Shown here: one piece after another, positions 50,875 through 59,938 of the stretch
Layout of the letters: the number at the start of each line of letters is the position of its first letter
How positions within the stretch are numbered: position 1 is the stretch's first letter
Assembly (NCBI GenBank): GCA_044226525.1
Contig: JBGAGV010000010.1
Location: 62,001-126,000 of the forward strand
Reading direction: 5' to 3'
Source: VFJQ01 sp044226525
GTDB taxonomy: Bacteria; Verrucomicrobiota; Verrucomicrobiia; Chthoniobacterales; Chthoniobacteraceae
DNA: 64,000 bases
Translations under genes and position numbers: made by a program
Notes under the pieces: generated by a model
What the model was told of the DNA's origin: nothing
Seen by the model: only the letters and a program-made list of their open reading frames with translations
The model's database searches: none

Positions 50875-52256
50875 CACGAGATCTGGGGCGGTTCGAAGCC
50901 GGCGCGATATTGGCGCGAAAGAATTTCGGCGTTGGCCTTGTCGTGATTGCTGAAGCGGAATTTTCCCGCATCCCAGCGCAGCTCTTCGCCGGGGAAACGC
51001 GTGGCTTTCACCGCGAGCAACGCGGGCTCAGTAATACGCCAGCCGATGGTCAGCGGCGTCCACAGATGCTTGTTTCCACCGAGACAATTATCTGCCCAAT
51101 CCTTCCAATGATCGTGCGGTTCGGTCTTCGGCAGCGGCTCGTTGTCCACGACCTTCCCCTTGCGGAAGATGGTGATCTTCCCATCCGCCTGCAGCAGCAG
51201 CGTGCCTTCCTCGCACACCACCATCGTGTGATTCGGGCCGGCCTTCGTATCCGGCAGACCGAGGGCGGCAAAGGAGGGTGCCTGCGCGCTGTCGCTGTAG
51301 TGGATGACGAATTTTTCCCGGCCAAACTTCGGCGCACCGCCGGCAAAGGTCAGCGTGCTTTGATTGTGCCCCGTGTGGCCGGGATTGGCAGGCTTCTCGG
51401 TGTGCGTCTGCACGGCTTCCGGATGGCCGAGGTCGTAAGCGAAGAAAAGCAGGTCGAGCAGATGGCAGCCCCAGTCCGCGAGTTGTCCGCCGCCCGTGGC
51501 CCAGAACGCACGCCAGCGGCGCGGCGCAAGGTCATCGCTGTAGGGAAGCTCGTCTTTCAGCGGGCCGCGCCAGAGGTTCCAGTCAAGTTCCGGCGGCACC
51601 GGCTTGGCAGGGGAGTATTCACTCCACGGCTCCACAAAATACGTGCCGCGCTCGACCGCGCCGGTCCAGACGTAGGCTTCGAGCGGACGTCCGAGCTGAT
51701 TCTTGCGCAGGATTTCCACCGCTTGCATCCGGCCTTCCTTGCACGCGCGTTGATTGCCCATCTGCGTCACAAGCTTCGGTCGCGCCGCGAGTGCGTCGCG
51801 CATGAGGCGCAGTTCGTCGAGCTGCTGCACGAGCGGCTTCTGCCCGTAGAGATGTTTGTTATGCTTGAGCGCCGTGATCATCATCGGCGCGTGGTGAAAG
51901 TCCGGCGTATCCACGACGCACGCATCGAAGTCGCCGAGTTTATTGGCGAACGCCTCGCGATAATCCTGCAGCGTCCAGGCGCTCGGAAATTCCTTCGAGA
52001 TTTTGTCGAGTTCGCGCTTGTCCACGTCGCAGAAGCCGGCGAACTCCACCATGGGATGATCCTTCAACCCTTTGCGCTGCATCGCCGCGACTCCGCCGAC
52101 ACCGATATGGAAGATGCGCAGCTTGCTGTTCTTGTTCGTCTGCGCGCGGGCGCGTCGCGAAAGCGAAGCGATGCCGGTGGTGAGGATGGCACCGGTGCTG
52201 AGAAAACTCCGGCGAGTGACCGGGCGGACGGGGAGTGAGGACGAATTGTGTTTCAT
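50874..52256 (-). CDS. Gfo/Idh/MocA family oxidoreductase, Tat-exported
   Basis: ATG 52256 opens a Tat signal with consecutive arginines (TRRSFLSTGAILTTG). The 460-residue protein then shows the family's Rossmann start (LRIFHIGVGGVAAMQRKGL) and the NAD(P)-binding and sugar-binding halves (KPLVQQLDELRLMRDAL, NQRACKEGRMQAVEILRK, GQLADWGCHLLDLLFFAYDL). Members oxidise or reduce sugars and related alcohols. Exported Gfo/Idh/MocA proteins of this type are abundant in Verrucomicrobiota and Planctomycetota, and the sugar substrate is not known. It sits upstream of the arylsulfatase B-like gene, with which it shares one base. Confidence 0.9.
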   Translation of the reverse strand: MKHNSSSLPVRPVTRRSFLSTGAILTTGIASLSRRARAQTNKNSKLRIFHIGVGGVAAMQRKGLKDHPMVEFAGFCDVDKRELDKISKEFPSAWTLQDYREAFANKLGDFDACVVDTPDFHHAPMMITALKHNKHLYGQKPLVQQLDELRLMRDALAARPKLVTQMGNQRACKEGRMQAVEILRKNQLGRPLEAYVWTGAVERGTYFVEPWSEYSPAKPVPPELDWNLWRGPLKDELPYSDDLAPRRWRAFWATGGGQLADWGCHLLDLLFFAYDLGHPEAVQTHTEKPANPGHTGHNQSTLTFAGGAPKFGREKFVIHYSDSAQAPSFAALGLPDTKAGPNHTMVVCEEGTLLLQADGKITIFRKGKVVDNEPLPKTEPHDHWKDWADNCLGGNKHLWTPLTIGWRITEPALLAVKATRFPGEELRWDAGKFRFSNHDKANAEILSRQYRAGFEPPQIS

Positions 52257-52327
52257 CGTGGGGTGTGCCGGATGATGCACGGTCGCCCGGTAGAGACAAT
52301 CACCCCATTGGTAGAGGCTGCGCCTCC

Positions 52328-53200
52328 TTAACGTCCGGGCTCGCGCAGTTCCCCAGCCAGCTTTTGCGCCGCTTTCTCCCAACCCTCCGCATCGCTGCCC
52401 CCAAAACCCGTGACCATCCGCCACGTCCCGCTAAAGCCAGCCGGCACGGTCGCATCGGCGAAACAGTTCAAATAATACTTCCGATACGAGCCCGGCACAT
52501 TCCAGATCTTCGCCACGTGTCCGCCTCGCTCGGGCGCTGCGAGCAATCGCGACACGGCGAACTGCCCGCTCTTCGGTTCGAACACCGCCATCCAATCGAC
52601 CCGTTCATTGATGAAGAAAGCCCGGATGTCCGCGGCGTTGCGCAATGGGCCGGCGATCCTTTTCTCCGGCGCCGCATCGATGGCCGCGGCAAAAGCACTC
52701 ACGGTCGGCATCCACGCGTGCATGAAGTGATACATCACTTTCAGCGGCACGGCTTCGGCGGTGTGAAGGGTCGTCGTCTCGTGCAGCCGGTTGCCCTTGA
52801 GCTCCCATACACACGTGAGGTCGAAGCTGCGGATGTGTGAGCGCCGCTCGAAGCGAAAGGTGCGCCCTTTCAACTCCGCCCCGGGCGCCGCGACCGGCTG
52901 GTCGTCGAGAAAGAACGCCAGCGAGTCGAGTCGCTCCGGCTCGTTCTCCAGGTGCGCCGTGCCGATGAAACCGAGATTCGGAAACGAAATGACCGTGCCA
53001 TACGCGCTGCGCTCCGTGGCCATCGGCGCGCCGCGAAAATCAATACGCCCAGGTGTCCACTGCGATTGCTGGCGAAGCAGCATCGTCATATCCCCACACG
53101 TTACTGTGATTCGCGGCAGATCGGGGCCGAGGTTGGGCTTGAACGGTTCGGCCGCCCAACAAGCTGCGGTCGCCAGGGCGACAAGAATGAGGAACTTCAC
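52328..53200 (-). CDS. Exported protein, beta-rich, unknown function
   Basis: GTG 53200 is the better start because it overlaps the upstream stop (GTGA) and opens a signal peptide (VKFLILVALATAACWAA); a longer TTG start exists. The 290-residue product has beta-strand-rich segments with Trp and Phe (TFRFERRSHIRSFDLTCVWEL, RLHETTTLHTAEAVPLKVMYHFMHAW). The later part contains INERVDWMAVFEPKSGQF and RGGHVAKIWNVPGSYRKYYL. The pattern resembles a galactose-mutarotase-like or beta-sandwich fold, but I cannot name a family. It lies in the sulfatase run after a lectin-like gene. Confidence 0.65.
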   Translation of the reverse strand: MKFLILVALATAACWAAEPFKPNLGPDLPRITVTCGDMTMLLRQQSQWTPGRIDFRGAPMATERSAYGTVISFPNLGFIGTAHLENEPERLDSLAFFLDDQPVAAPGAELKGRTFRFERRSHIRSFDLTCVWELKGNRLHETTTLHTAEAVPLKVMYHFMHAWMPTVSAFAAAIDAAPEKRIAGPLRNAADIRAFFINERVDWMAVFEPKSGQFAVSRLLAAPERGGHVAKIWNVPGSYRKYYLNCFADATVPAGFSGTWRMVTGFGGSDAEGWEKAAQKLAGELREPGR

Positions 53201-53883
53201 TTTGCTTTCCAAATCTTAACGTCGTCGAAGAGCACGCCGGGCCCATTCACGGTGAAGTGGAAACTGCTCTTCGTTTCGTGCGCCAGACCAGGTGACTGGA
53301 GAAAGCCGATCACTTTCCCATCCAGCACAACCCGCATACGATCACCCACGACTTCGATCGTAACCTGATGCCACGCGGCAGGATCGACTTTCACGTTTGC
53401 TGCCGAGCCGCGGCCAACCAGCAGCTTGTCCGCCTCCGCCTTGCGCGCAGGATCTTTGCGCATCTCGAAGATGTCGTTGCGCATCACTCCTTCCTTGTCG
53501 TCGCCGAGCCGGACCTGCGTCGGCGCAAAAGCGACGCGGCAGATGTGCCCCGCGTGCGATCCCTTGAACTTCTGATCATCGAACACCGCATTGAATCCTG
53601 TCGATCCATCGAGCCGGCAGCGAAACTCGACGACCACATCCTTCATCGGTCGATAAACGCGGCCGACCGCGCCATGATCGTCCCGCGTCTGCCAGCCCTT
53701 AAGCGCGCCGTCCTGCACCGTGAACGAAGGAATCAACGGTTTCCATTCCCCGAGATCGCTGCGTGAAAAATCGTCCGAGAAGATCAGCTCGCCTTTCTGT
53801 GTCAGCGGCTGCGTCGGGAGGTCCGCAGCGCACGCGAGGCTGCCGGCGAGGATGAAGGCCAGGACGAGGGGATTCGTGAACAT
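53197..53883 (-). CDS. Exported lectin-like (concanavalin-type) protein
   Basis: The 228-residue product has a signal peptide (VLAFILAGSLACAADL). A single beta-sandwich domain of the DUF1080/LamG type follows (ELIFSDDFSRSDLGEWKP, GAVGRVYRPMKDVVVEFRCRL, WHQVTIEVVGDRMRVVLDGK, FHFTVNGPGVLFDDVKIW). No catalytic residues are obvious, so a binding role is inferred, probably for a carbohydrate. It overlaps the downstream gene by GTGA. The gap to the upstream gene is 108 bp, the longest between coding genes in the sulfatase run. Confidence 0.7.
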   Translation of the reverse strand: MFTNPLVLAFILAGSLACAADLPTQPLTQKGELIFSDDFSRSDLGEWKPLIPSFTVQDGALKGWQTRDDHGAVGRVYRPMKDVVVEFRCRLDGSTGFNAVFDDQKFKGSHAGHICRVAFAPTQVRLGDDKEGVMRNDIFEMRKDPARKAEADKLLVGRGSAANVKVDPAAWHQVTIEVVGDRMRVVLDGKVIGFLQSPGLAHETKSSFHFTVNGPGVLFDDVKIWKAK

Positions 53884-53991
53884 GCGATGGTGATTGCTCG
53901 TGAACGGCTGGCTCGTCGAGCCTCCCTTTGCTGCCCGGAGGTGGGGGCGTGGACGGATCGCGCCGAGGAGTTCAAAAAAAGCCCGGCCTTT

Positions 53992-54966
53992 TCACAGGTC
54001 GGCGAAAACCCGGAGCAGTTCTGCCGCACCCGCGGCGAAGCGCTTTGGTGCTTCCGCCCACGCGTCTGCGGCGGCCTTCACACAGCGGTTGGACGGATCT
54101 CGATACGCGCCTTGCACGACGCGCCGCATCGCATCCGCCTCGGCAATGTAGAGGGCGGAAAAAGCGGCGTTTTCCCCGAGGCTCGCGGCGTGCGCCATCG
54201 ACTCGCTGTTGAGGTCCATGGCAAAAACGATGCAGCGTTCATCGTCCTCGGCCTGTGTGAGAGCAGCGTGGAGGGGGGCTCGCTGCTTCGACCAGTCGGC
54301 GATGGCGGAGTCCAACGCAGCCTGGTCATCCGGTTTGCCGAGGGCGCGGGTGACGATCCTTTCCATGAAATCACCACGTGTATGGCCGGTGTCCTGTTTG
54401 GCGAAAGCTTTCCATCCGCCGGCGAGAAGATGCGATTGCTGCTCCGGGGTGAGAATATCCCACACCGCTCGCGCAAAACGAAACTGGGCAAGGTGCTCCT
54501 GTTCCGTCCAGATCATCCGCAGTCGCATCCATTCCAGGAGCTGCACGCGAAGCGCGGGTGCTTCACCGTCACTCGCTGCGGCATAGAACCACATCCACTC
54601 ATTCCACTTGCAGCGGAGCGTATTGCGTTCGTCATGCCAGCGGAGATTCGCGGGAGTATGCCGATCGAGCACGGCGAGCAATTGCCTCTGCTGCGGCTCG
54701 GCCAGGAGTTCATTCGCGTGCAGTTTCAAGCCGAAGGCATAGCGCAGAAAAAACGTGCCGGGATCAGCCCGGGCGCGGATCGCCGCGAGTTTTTGCTCAT
54801 CGACCAAAGCAACCCCTAGCGTTTGGCGGCGCGGCTGCAGAAAGACTTCAAGCCGTTGCGCCAAATCCGGGCCACCCGTTTCACCGATGGCTGGTCCAGC
54901 CCAGACGCTCAATGCGCCCGCGATGAATTTCGCCCTTATTGCGGAGAAATAAAGAACCCTGGCCAT
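53992..54966 (-). CDS. Exported alpha-helical protein, unknown function
   Basis: The ATG 54966 is preferred over a longer frame. The 324-residue product begins with a hydrophobic stretch (ARVLYFSAIRAKFIAGALSVWAG) that may be a signal. It is then helical and Trp-rich (CKWNEWMWFYAAASDGEAPAL, LEWMRLRMIWTEQEHLAQF, ARAVWDILTPEQQSHLL). I recognise no family and see no metal or nucleophile motif. It lies 39 bp downstream of a sulfatase gene and 108 bp before the next gene. A role in substrate recognition or assembly is possible but unsupported. Confidence 0.55.
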   Translation of the reverse strand: MARVLYFSAIRAKFIAGALSVWAGPAIGETGGPDLAQRLEVFLQPRRQTLGVALVDEQKLAAIRARADPGTFFLRYAFGLKLHANELLAEPQQRQLLAVLDRHTPANLRWHDERNTLRCKWNEWMWFYAAASDGEAPALRVQLLEWMRLRMIWTEQEHLAQFRFARAVWDILTPEQQSHLLAGGWKAFAKQDTGHTRGDFMERIVTRALGKPDDQAALDSAIADWSKQRAPLHAALTQAEDDERCIVFAMDLNSESMAHAASLGENAAFSALYIAEADAMRRVVQGAYRDPSNRCVKAAADAWAEAPKRFAAGAAELLRVFADL

Positions 54967-55005
54967 TTTCGCGAGCGTATCAGCCTTTTCCCCGCTGCAT
55001 CGCAC

Positions 55006-56457
55006 TTACTCGTCGGCTCCCTTTTTCTTTTTCCCCTTCCCTTTACCGCTTTTTTTTTCGACGGGTTTGATATCCGTGTTCGGAGTCGGCATGGGGGCTT
55101 TGATAGCGTCGCGCCACGCGACCAGCCTGGCGTGGAGTTCCTTCGCCTTGTCGGGCATCTTCTCCGCAAGGTTCGTCTTCTCGCCGATGTCGTCGCGCAG
55201 GTTGTAGAGTTCGAGGCGATGGTCCTCGTAGAATTCCATCAGCTTCCAGTCGCCAACTTCCACCAGACCGACCGGAGTCGTGCGCCATGAGCCGGGGCCC
55301 GCGCCGAGATAACCGGGAAAGTGTTGATAGATCGCGTCGCGCTTGAGCGCGGCGCCACCGCCGCGGAACAGCGGCACGAGGCTCTCGCCGTCGAGCGGAT
55401 AATTCGCCGGAGCCTTCGCCCCTGCCACCTCGAGGAAGGTGGGATACACATCGACATGAATAGCCGGCACCTCGGTCGTCGTGCCGGGCTTCGTGATACC
55501 GGGCCAGCGGACGATGAACGGATCCCGCGTGCCGCCTTCGTAGAGACTGCCCTTGCCGCTGCGCAGCGGGGCATTGTCGGTCACATCACCGCCACCCTTG
55601 ATTCCTTCACGCTCGTAACCGCCCACACCGCCGTTGTCGCTGGAGAAGATGAGCACCGTGTTCTCCGCGAGCTTCAGTTCATCGAGCAACGCCATCACCC
55701 GACCCACGCTCTCGTCCACGCTCGCGATCATCGCCGCGTAAGTCGGATTCTTGTGCCCGCCCACTGGCGCTTTGGGGTTGAAATGCTCGATCAAATCCGC
55801 CTTCGCCTGATGCGGCGAGTGAACCCCGAAGTGCGGCAGGTAAAGAAAGAACGGCTCGTCCTTGTGGCGACGAATGAAGTCCGTCGCCTTGTCGGTCAGG
55901 AAATCGGCGAGGTAGGTCCCTTTGGGATACGGCGTCTTCGGATTCGTCGCGAAGTCGAAGTGTTTGCCCATCGATACGATCGCCTCGTCGAATCCGCGCG
56001 CACTTGGGTGATGCTGTGCATCTTCGCCGAGGTGCCATTTGCCGAACATGCCCGTCGCATATCCGGCGGCCTTCAGCGATTGCGCGATGGTGATCTTCTC
56101 CAGCGGCAGCGCGACGACGTTATCCACCGGGCGCAGCGGACGGCTCTCCCAATCGAAACGCCCAATCCCGCCGACGGTATAAACGCCGGTGCGAGCCCCA
56201 TATTGTCCGCTCATCAACGCCGCGCGGGTCGGCTGGCAGTTCTGGCAGTTGTGATAGCGGTTGAACTTGAGCCCCTGCGCAGCAAGCCGATCGATGTTTG
56301 GCGTCTCGTAGTATTTGCTCCCGTAAGCCGCGGTGTCGGTCCAGCCGAGGTCGTCGGCAAGGATGAAGACGATGTTTGGCTTGCGTTCGGCGGCGGACAC
56401 CGGGCCGACCAAGGCGCCGAGGAATGCAAGGAGGAGGGCGAGAGTGATTCGGGGCAT
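55006..56457 (-). CDS. Exported sulfatase with strongly basic tail
   Basis: This 483-residue enzyme has a signal peptide (ITLALLLAFLGALVG), LADDLGWTDTAAYGSKYYETPN, GKWHLG, and SSDNGGVGG near residue 272. The formylglycine site is CQPTR at 74-78, three residues after another Cys (71) in HNCQNCQPTR; Gln between Cys and Pro is not often seen in these neighbours. The AYGSKYYETPNIDRL block is shared with the 665-residue sulfatase, so the two are probably related duplicates. The tail is very basic (EKKSGKGKGKKKKGADE). Confidence 0.92.
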   Translation of the reverse strand: MPRITLALLLAFLGALVGPVSAAERKPNIVFILADDLGWTDTAAYGSKYYETPNIDRLAAQGLKFNRYHNCQNCQPTRAALMSGQYGARTGVYTVGGIGRFDWESRPLRPVDNVVALPLEKITIAQSLKAAGYATGMFGKWHLGEDAQHHPSARGFDEAIVSMGKHFDFATNPKTPYPKGTYLADFLTDKATDFIRRHKDEPFFLYLPHFGVHSPHQAKADLIEHFNPKAPVGGHKNPTYAAMIASVDESVGRVMALLDELKLAENTVLIFSSDNGGVGGYEREGIKGGGDVTDNAPLRSGKGSLYEGGTRDPFIVRWPGITKPGTTTEVPAIHVDVYPTFLEVAGAKAPANYPLDGESLVPLFRGGGAALKRDAIYQHFPGYLGAGPGSWRTTPVGLVEVGDWKLMEFYEDHRLELYNLRDDIGEKTNLAEKMPDKAKELHARLVAWRDAIKAPMPTPNTDIKPVEKKSGKGKGKKKKGADE

Positions 56458-56508
56458 GAGCCGCAGCGTCGCCGGGTTGCGCGCGTTGTCAGCCGTCCGT
56501 TTCGGTGG

Positions 56509-57414
56509 CTACCCGCTCTCCGGCAGAAAGGTCGGAATGGTAACGCCGCGCATCGCCGGCGCATCGCCGAGCACATTGAAAAGGTGCGTCTCCCGGTTCC
56601 TCGCCCCCCACGCATAGGCCTGTCGCACCAGTCCCGTGCAGCCCACTGGCAGCAACCACACGACGTGTCGACTGCGAAAGTGCGTGTCGAGCGTTCCATG
56701 CACGAGCTCCTGCAACGTTGCTTCATCCTCCGCCACGCCCTGACCGAGTTGCGCACCGCTGGCATGCGCCGACGCCGCGAGGAAACCGGCGAGTTCCCCG
56801 CCCTGCTTTTCGATCACGGCGAGGCGCCAGGCGCCGGATCGGTTTTCCGCGAAGAAGCGGTAGTCGCGCTCTTTGCGAACGCCATTCAGGCGCATTTCAA
56901 GATCCGCGATTCGCGGCACATCGGCCATCGTCGCCGCGCGCAGCCGCGAACTCGCCCCGGGCAAACCCACGGCGGGGACGTCGAGCGTCACGGCCTGCAG
57001 CGTCATCCGCGGCACAAAACCGAGCCGCGTGTAGAGCGAAAACGAATCGAGATTCATCGCGCTCGAGACGAGCCGCAGCGGTTTTCCGTCCGCGATGCGA
57101 ATGATCTCCTCCATCATCGCTCGAGCCACGCCGCGTCCAAATACCGACGGATGCACGCTCACCACTCCGACGCCTGCATGCGTCTCCCGCGGATGAAAAA
57201 ACGCCGAACCAATCAGCACGCCAGCGTCATCCAACGCTACGACGCAGCAGCCGGGGTCGAGCTCTTCATAGACATCCACCACGGTGCGAAAAGGCCGCCA
57301 GTCGGAACCGAAGCGATCGATGTTCAGCCGGGCGCGATGCCACCCATCGAGCGACGCGTGGATGAGCCGCGCTTCCTCGTCGTGCTGGTGTGGCTGAAGA
57401 CGCGCGAGCTTCAC
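56509..57414 (-). CDS. GNAT acetyltransferase, probable tandem domain
   Basis: The 301-residue protein has a clear GNAT domain in its first half: VVSVHPSVFGRGVARAMMEEII, with acetyl-CoA loop features, then LGFVPRMTLQ. A second, weaker alpha/beta half follows (RLRAATMADVPRIADLEMRL, GELAGFLAAS). It lacks a signal peptide and so is cytoplasmic, unlike its neighbours. Its ATG overlaps the stop of the upstream isochorismatase-SGNH gene (ATGA), so it is co-translated with exported enzymes. It may modify a sugar or other small molecule released by the cluster; this is inference. Confidence 0.8.
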   Translation of the reverse strand: MKLARLQPHQHDEEARLIHASLDGWHRARLNIDRFGSDWRPFRTVVDVYEELDPGCCVVALDDAGVLIGSAFFHPRETHAGVGVVSVHPSVFGRGVARAMMEEIIRIADGKPLRLVSSAMNLDSFSLYTRLGFVPRMTLQAVTLDVPAVGLPGASSRLRAATMADVPRIADLEMRLNGVRKERDYRFFAENRSGAWRLAVIEKQGGELAGFLAASAHASGAQLGQGVAEDEATLQELVHGTLDTHFRSRHVVWLLPVGCTGLVRQAYAWGARNRETHLFNVLGDAPAMRGVTIPTFLPESG

Positions 57415-59021
57415 TTCGCGTCCGCGCGAATCATCGGCGCGAGGAACTTCACCGTCTCACTCGCGATGACATTGTAGCCGGCTTGATTTGGATGCCGATC
57501 ACCGGTCCAGCCGGGAAGATGGCCGAAGATGCCATCGAGACGATTGTCGAGGACCACGACCTGCGGGTCGGTCCCGGGCTGCACGTAGGGAGTCGCAAAG
57601 GCGCGCAGGTTCTCCGGGATCTTGGCGAGAGAATAGCGGCGGTAGTTCAGCATGTCCGGGCCCTTCGCCAGTTCGGCGAGATAGCGCGGCGCGATATCGA
57701 AGAGCGGCAGCTTTTCCTCCTCGGCGATTTTCTTGATGAGCGCATTGATGTCCGCGTGCCGGGCTTCCGCCGAGTAGGGGATCGTCGTCATCGCGATGAG
57801 TTTTGCGTGCGGATGGTCGGCTCGGAGACGTGCGAGTAATTCGCGGAAATCTTTCGGGAAATTCTCGGGGAAATTCTCACGCTTGGCGATGTCATTGATC
57901 CCATAGCGGATGAAGATGTAATCGGCCGGCGGCTTCGTCTTCACGGCCTTGTCGTAGCGAGTGTCGAGGAGACGCCGAATGGTTTCGCCACTCACGCCTT
58001 CGTTATAGACATCACATGGCGGCAGCCCGGCTTCGCTCGCGAGCAGGATGCGGACGGCATCCTCGAATTGCGGCTCGTCCGGTGCGAGTGTCTTCGGGAT
58101 TTTCGCCTCGGTGGTGCTGTCGCCGAGCAGGATGATCTGCGAGCGTTTCGGACCGGCGGTCGCTTCGCTGAAGGCGAACGGTTTTCCGCCGATGATCTGG
58201 TCCGAAGTGATCGTCGGGCTGATCCGCTTTTCCACGTAGGCGGTGAACAGCTCCGTGCCCCGCGCATGACTCACGAAAGGCCAGCGCTGCGGATTATACA
58301 TCGTGTCGGTCAGGTCCCGCATGAGCACGACGTGTTTCCCATTCTTCACCAGTTGCCGCAGACCGAAGGGGCGCCCGGACACGCACATGTTCAGGTGCAC
58401 GCCCATCAGCACCACGTTGTCGATGCGGCGCGCGTCGAGCAGATTCCAGATTTCCACGCCGCTGTCGCTGATCGCGTCTTTCTCCTGGTCGATCCGCAGC
58501 ACATCAATCTGCCGGGTCCACGGCGATTTCGGGTTCAAGCTCCGCCCTTCGAGTTCTTTCGCCCATGCCGCGTGTGCGGCCGCCTCGTCGTCCTCGCCAC
58601 CGTCGCTCTGGTCGAGGGGATAGATCGCCTGCTCCTCCGCCGGCAATTGCCTGCACCACTCGCCGATCTTGTTCGGCACCCGCGCCGCCGCCGGGACCGC
58701 CTTCGCCCGTTCCCGCGCGGGAGTGCCTTCGTAAAACTTCATGCAACTGCTCGGCGCGTGGATGATGAGCACTCCCGCAGCCCGCGCCTTCTCGATCACT
58801 TCGTTCATGCGCGGCGCCATCTCGCCCTCGCGCACCACCGCGTTTTTGCAGTGATGTGCATCCCACATGTCGCACACAATGATCGCCGTGCGCGACGGCA
58901 GCCACTGTTCCTTCACCGCCTGCGGAGCCCCGGCAGCGTTACGCGTTTGCAGCGTCAGCGAAAGCGGTTCCTCGGCGAACGACGTGAAGGCGAGGAGAGG
59001 GAAAAGGAAGGCAAGTTTCAT
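57411..59021 (-). CDS. Exported isochorismatase-SGNH hydrolase fusion
   Basis: The 536-residue protein has a signal peptide (LAFLFPLLAFTSFA) and two catalytic domains. Residues 40-275 resemble cysteine hydrolases of the isochorismatase/nicotinamidase group, with Asp51 in IIVCDMWDAHHC and the expected Cys213 in GVHLNMCVSG. Residues 293-536 are an SGNH hydrolase: GDST with Ser302, Gly in YNEGVSGET, GIND at 374-377, and Asp508-x-His510 in GDRHPN. Both active sites look intact. Sulfated-polysaccharide loci usually encode such activities separately, so the fusion is unusual. It overlaps the acetyltransferase gene by ATGA. Confidence 0.85.
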   Translation of the reverse strand: MKLAFLFPLLAFTSFAEEPLSLTLQTRNAAGAPQAVKEQWLPSRTAIIVCDMWDAHHCKNAVVREGEMAPRMNEVIEKARAAGVLIIHAPSSCMKFYEGTPARERAKAVPAAARVPNKIGEWCRQLPAEEQAIYPLDQSDGGEDDEAAAHAAWAKELEGRSLNPKSPWTRQIDVLRIDQEKDAISDSGVEIWNLLDARRIDNVVLMGVHLNMCVSGRPFGLRQLVKNGKHVVLMRDLTDTMYNPQRWPFVSHARGTELFTAYVEKRISPTITSDQIIGGKPFAFSEATAGPKRSQIILLGDSTTEAKIPKTLAPDEPQFEDAVRILLASEAGLPPCDVYNEGVSGETIRRLLDTRYDKAVKTKPPADYIFIRYGINDIAKRENFPENFPKDFRELLARLRADHPHAKLIAMTTIPYSAEARHADINALIKKIAEEEKLPLFDIAPRYLAELAKGPDMLNYRRYSLAKIPENLRAFATPYVQPGTDPQVVVLDNRLDGIFGHLPGWTGDRHPNQAGYNVIASETVKFLAPMIRADAK

Positions 59022-59038
59022 CGGGAAGGCGACGAGGC

Positions 59039-59938
59039 CTACTTCAAATATTCCTTAAACCAAGCATCGACCGCATCGACGCACTGCTCGAACGTCGGAC
59101 GCACCAGCCAGCAGCCGTGTTTGGCGTCCTTCAAAACGACCTGCTTCGTCGGCACGCCGAGCGATTTCAGTTTCTCCAAACCCGCGGTGTCGCGCTCAGG
59201 ATTATCCAGATCGCCGGTGAGGAAAAGAACCGGGCCGGTCGTCTTTGTGAAGTGGGTGATCGGCGATGCCTCGCGATAAAGATCCGGTGCGTCGTCGTAA
59301 AGTTTGCCCATCCACTGGTAGCTGTAGCTCTTTTCTTTCGCCCGGCGGAGAGCTTCGACGAACTTCTCGTTCGCGAGGTCGGTCGGCCCAGCCATGATGC
59401 ACGTCGCCTGCACCGCCGAAGAAACCTCCTTCAACTCCCCGCCGAGAAACCGATTTGCCGGCAGCGTTCCCGCGAGCATGCCAACCAGATGCCCACCCGC
59501 ACTCCCCCCCCACGCCCCGACACGCACGGGATCGAGTCCAAAGCGCGCCGCGTTGGCGCGAACGAACCGAACCGCGAGCGCGCAGTCCTGCACGCTGGCC
59601 GGATACTTCGCCACACCACCGAGCCGATATTCCACGTTCGCCACCACGTAGCCCTTCGCCGCCAGTGCGATGGCCAGCGGAGTGAAGCGTTCCTTGTCGC
59701 CAGCCATCCACCCGCCGCCATGCACGAGCACGCATGCGGGCAATTTGTCGCCGCCGGCTTTCGGGCGATACACATCGAGCTTCAATTCCTGCTCCGGCGT
59801 CTTGCCGTAGGTAACATTCAGTTCCTCCTTCAGCGTATCCGGCACATCCGTGGGCAGCGGTTCGCGTTTCGCCTTGGTCTGCGCGAGCGCCGGCAGACCG
59901 AGGGCGAGAAGAGCAAGGAAAAGGGCAGGGCGGATCAT
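59039..59938 (-). CDS. Exported alpha/beta hydrolase, esterase type
   Basis: The 299-residue enzyme has a signal peptide (ALFLALLALGLPALA) and the hormone-sensitive lipase-like motifs: the oxyanion hole HGGGW at 73-77, the nucleophile elbow GGSAGGH at 144-150 with Ser146, an Asp in the DLDNPERD region, and His near 274 (AKHGCW). Such esterases often remove acetyl or feruloyl groups from polysaccharides. Its ATG overlaps the upstream sulfatase stop (ATGA 59935-59938), and the isochorismatase-SGNH gene follows 17 bp downstream. Confidence 0.9.
   Translation of the reverse strand: MIRPALFLALLALGLPALAQTKAKREPLPTDVPDTLKEELNVTYGKTPEQELKLDVYRPKAGGDKLPACVLVHGGGWMAGDKERFTPLAIALAAKGYVVANVEYRLGGVAKYPASVQDCALAVRFVRANAARFGLDPVRVGAWGGSAGGHLVGMLAGTLPANRFLGGELKEVSSAVQATCIMAGPTDLANEKFVEALRRAKEKSYSYQWMGKLYDDAPDLYREASPITHFTKTTGPVLFLTGDLDNPERDTAGLEKLKSLGVPTKQVVLKDAKHGCWLVRPTFEQCVDAVDAWFKEYLK

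Noticed and set aside
55321..57477. A 718-codon plus-strand frame spanning a sulfatase and an acetyltransferase gene
   Set aside because: It crosses two well-supported minus-strand genes and shows no domain; long shadow frames are expected at this GC content.
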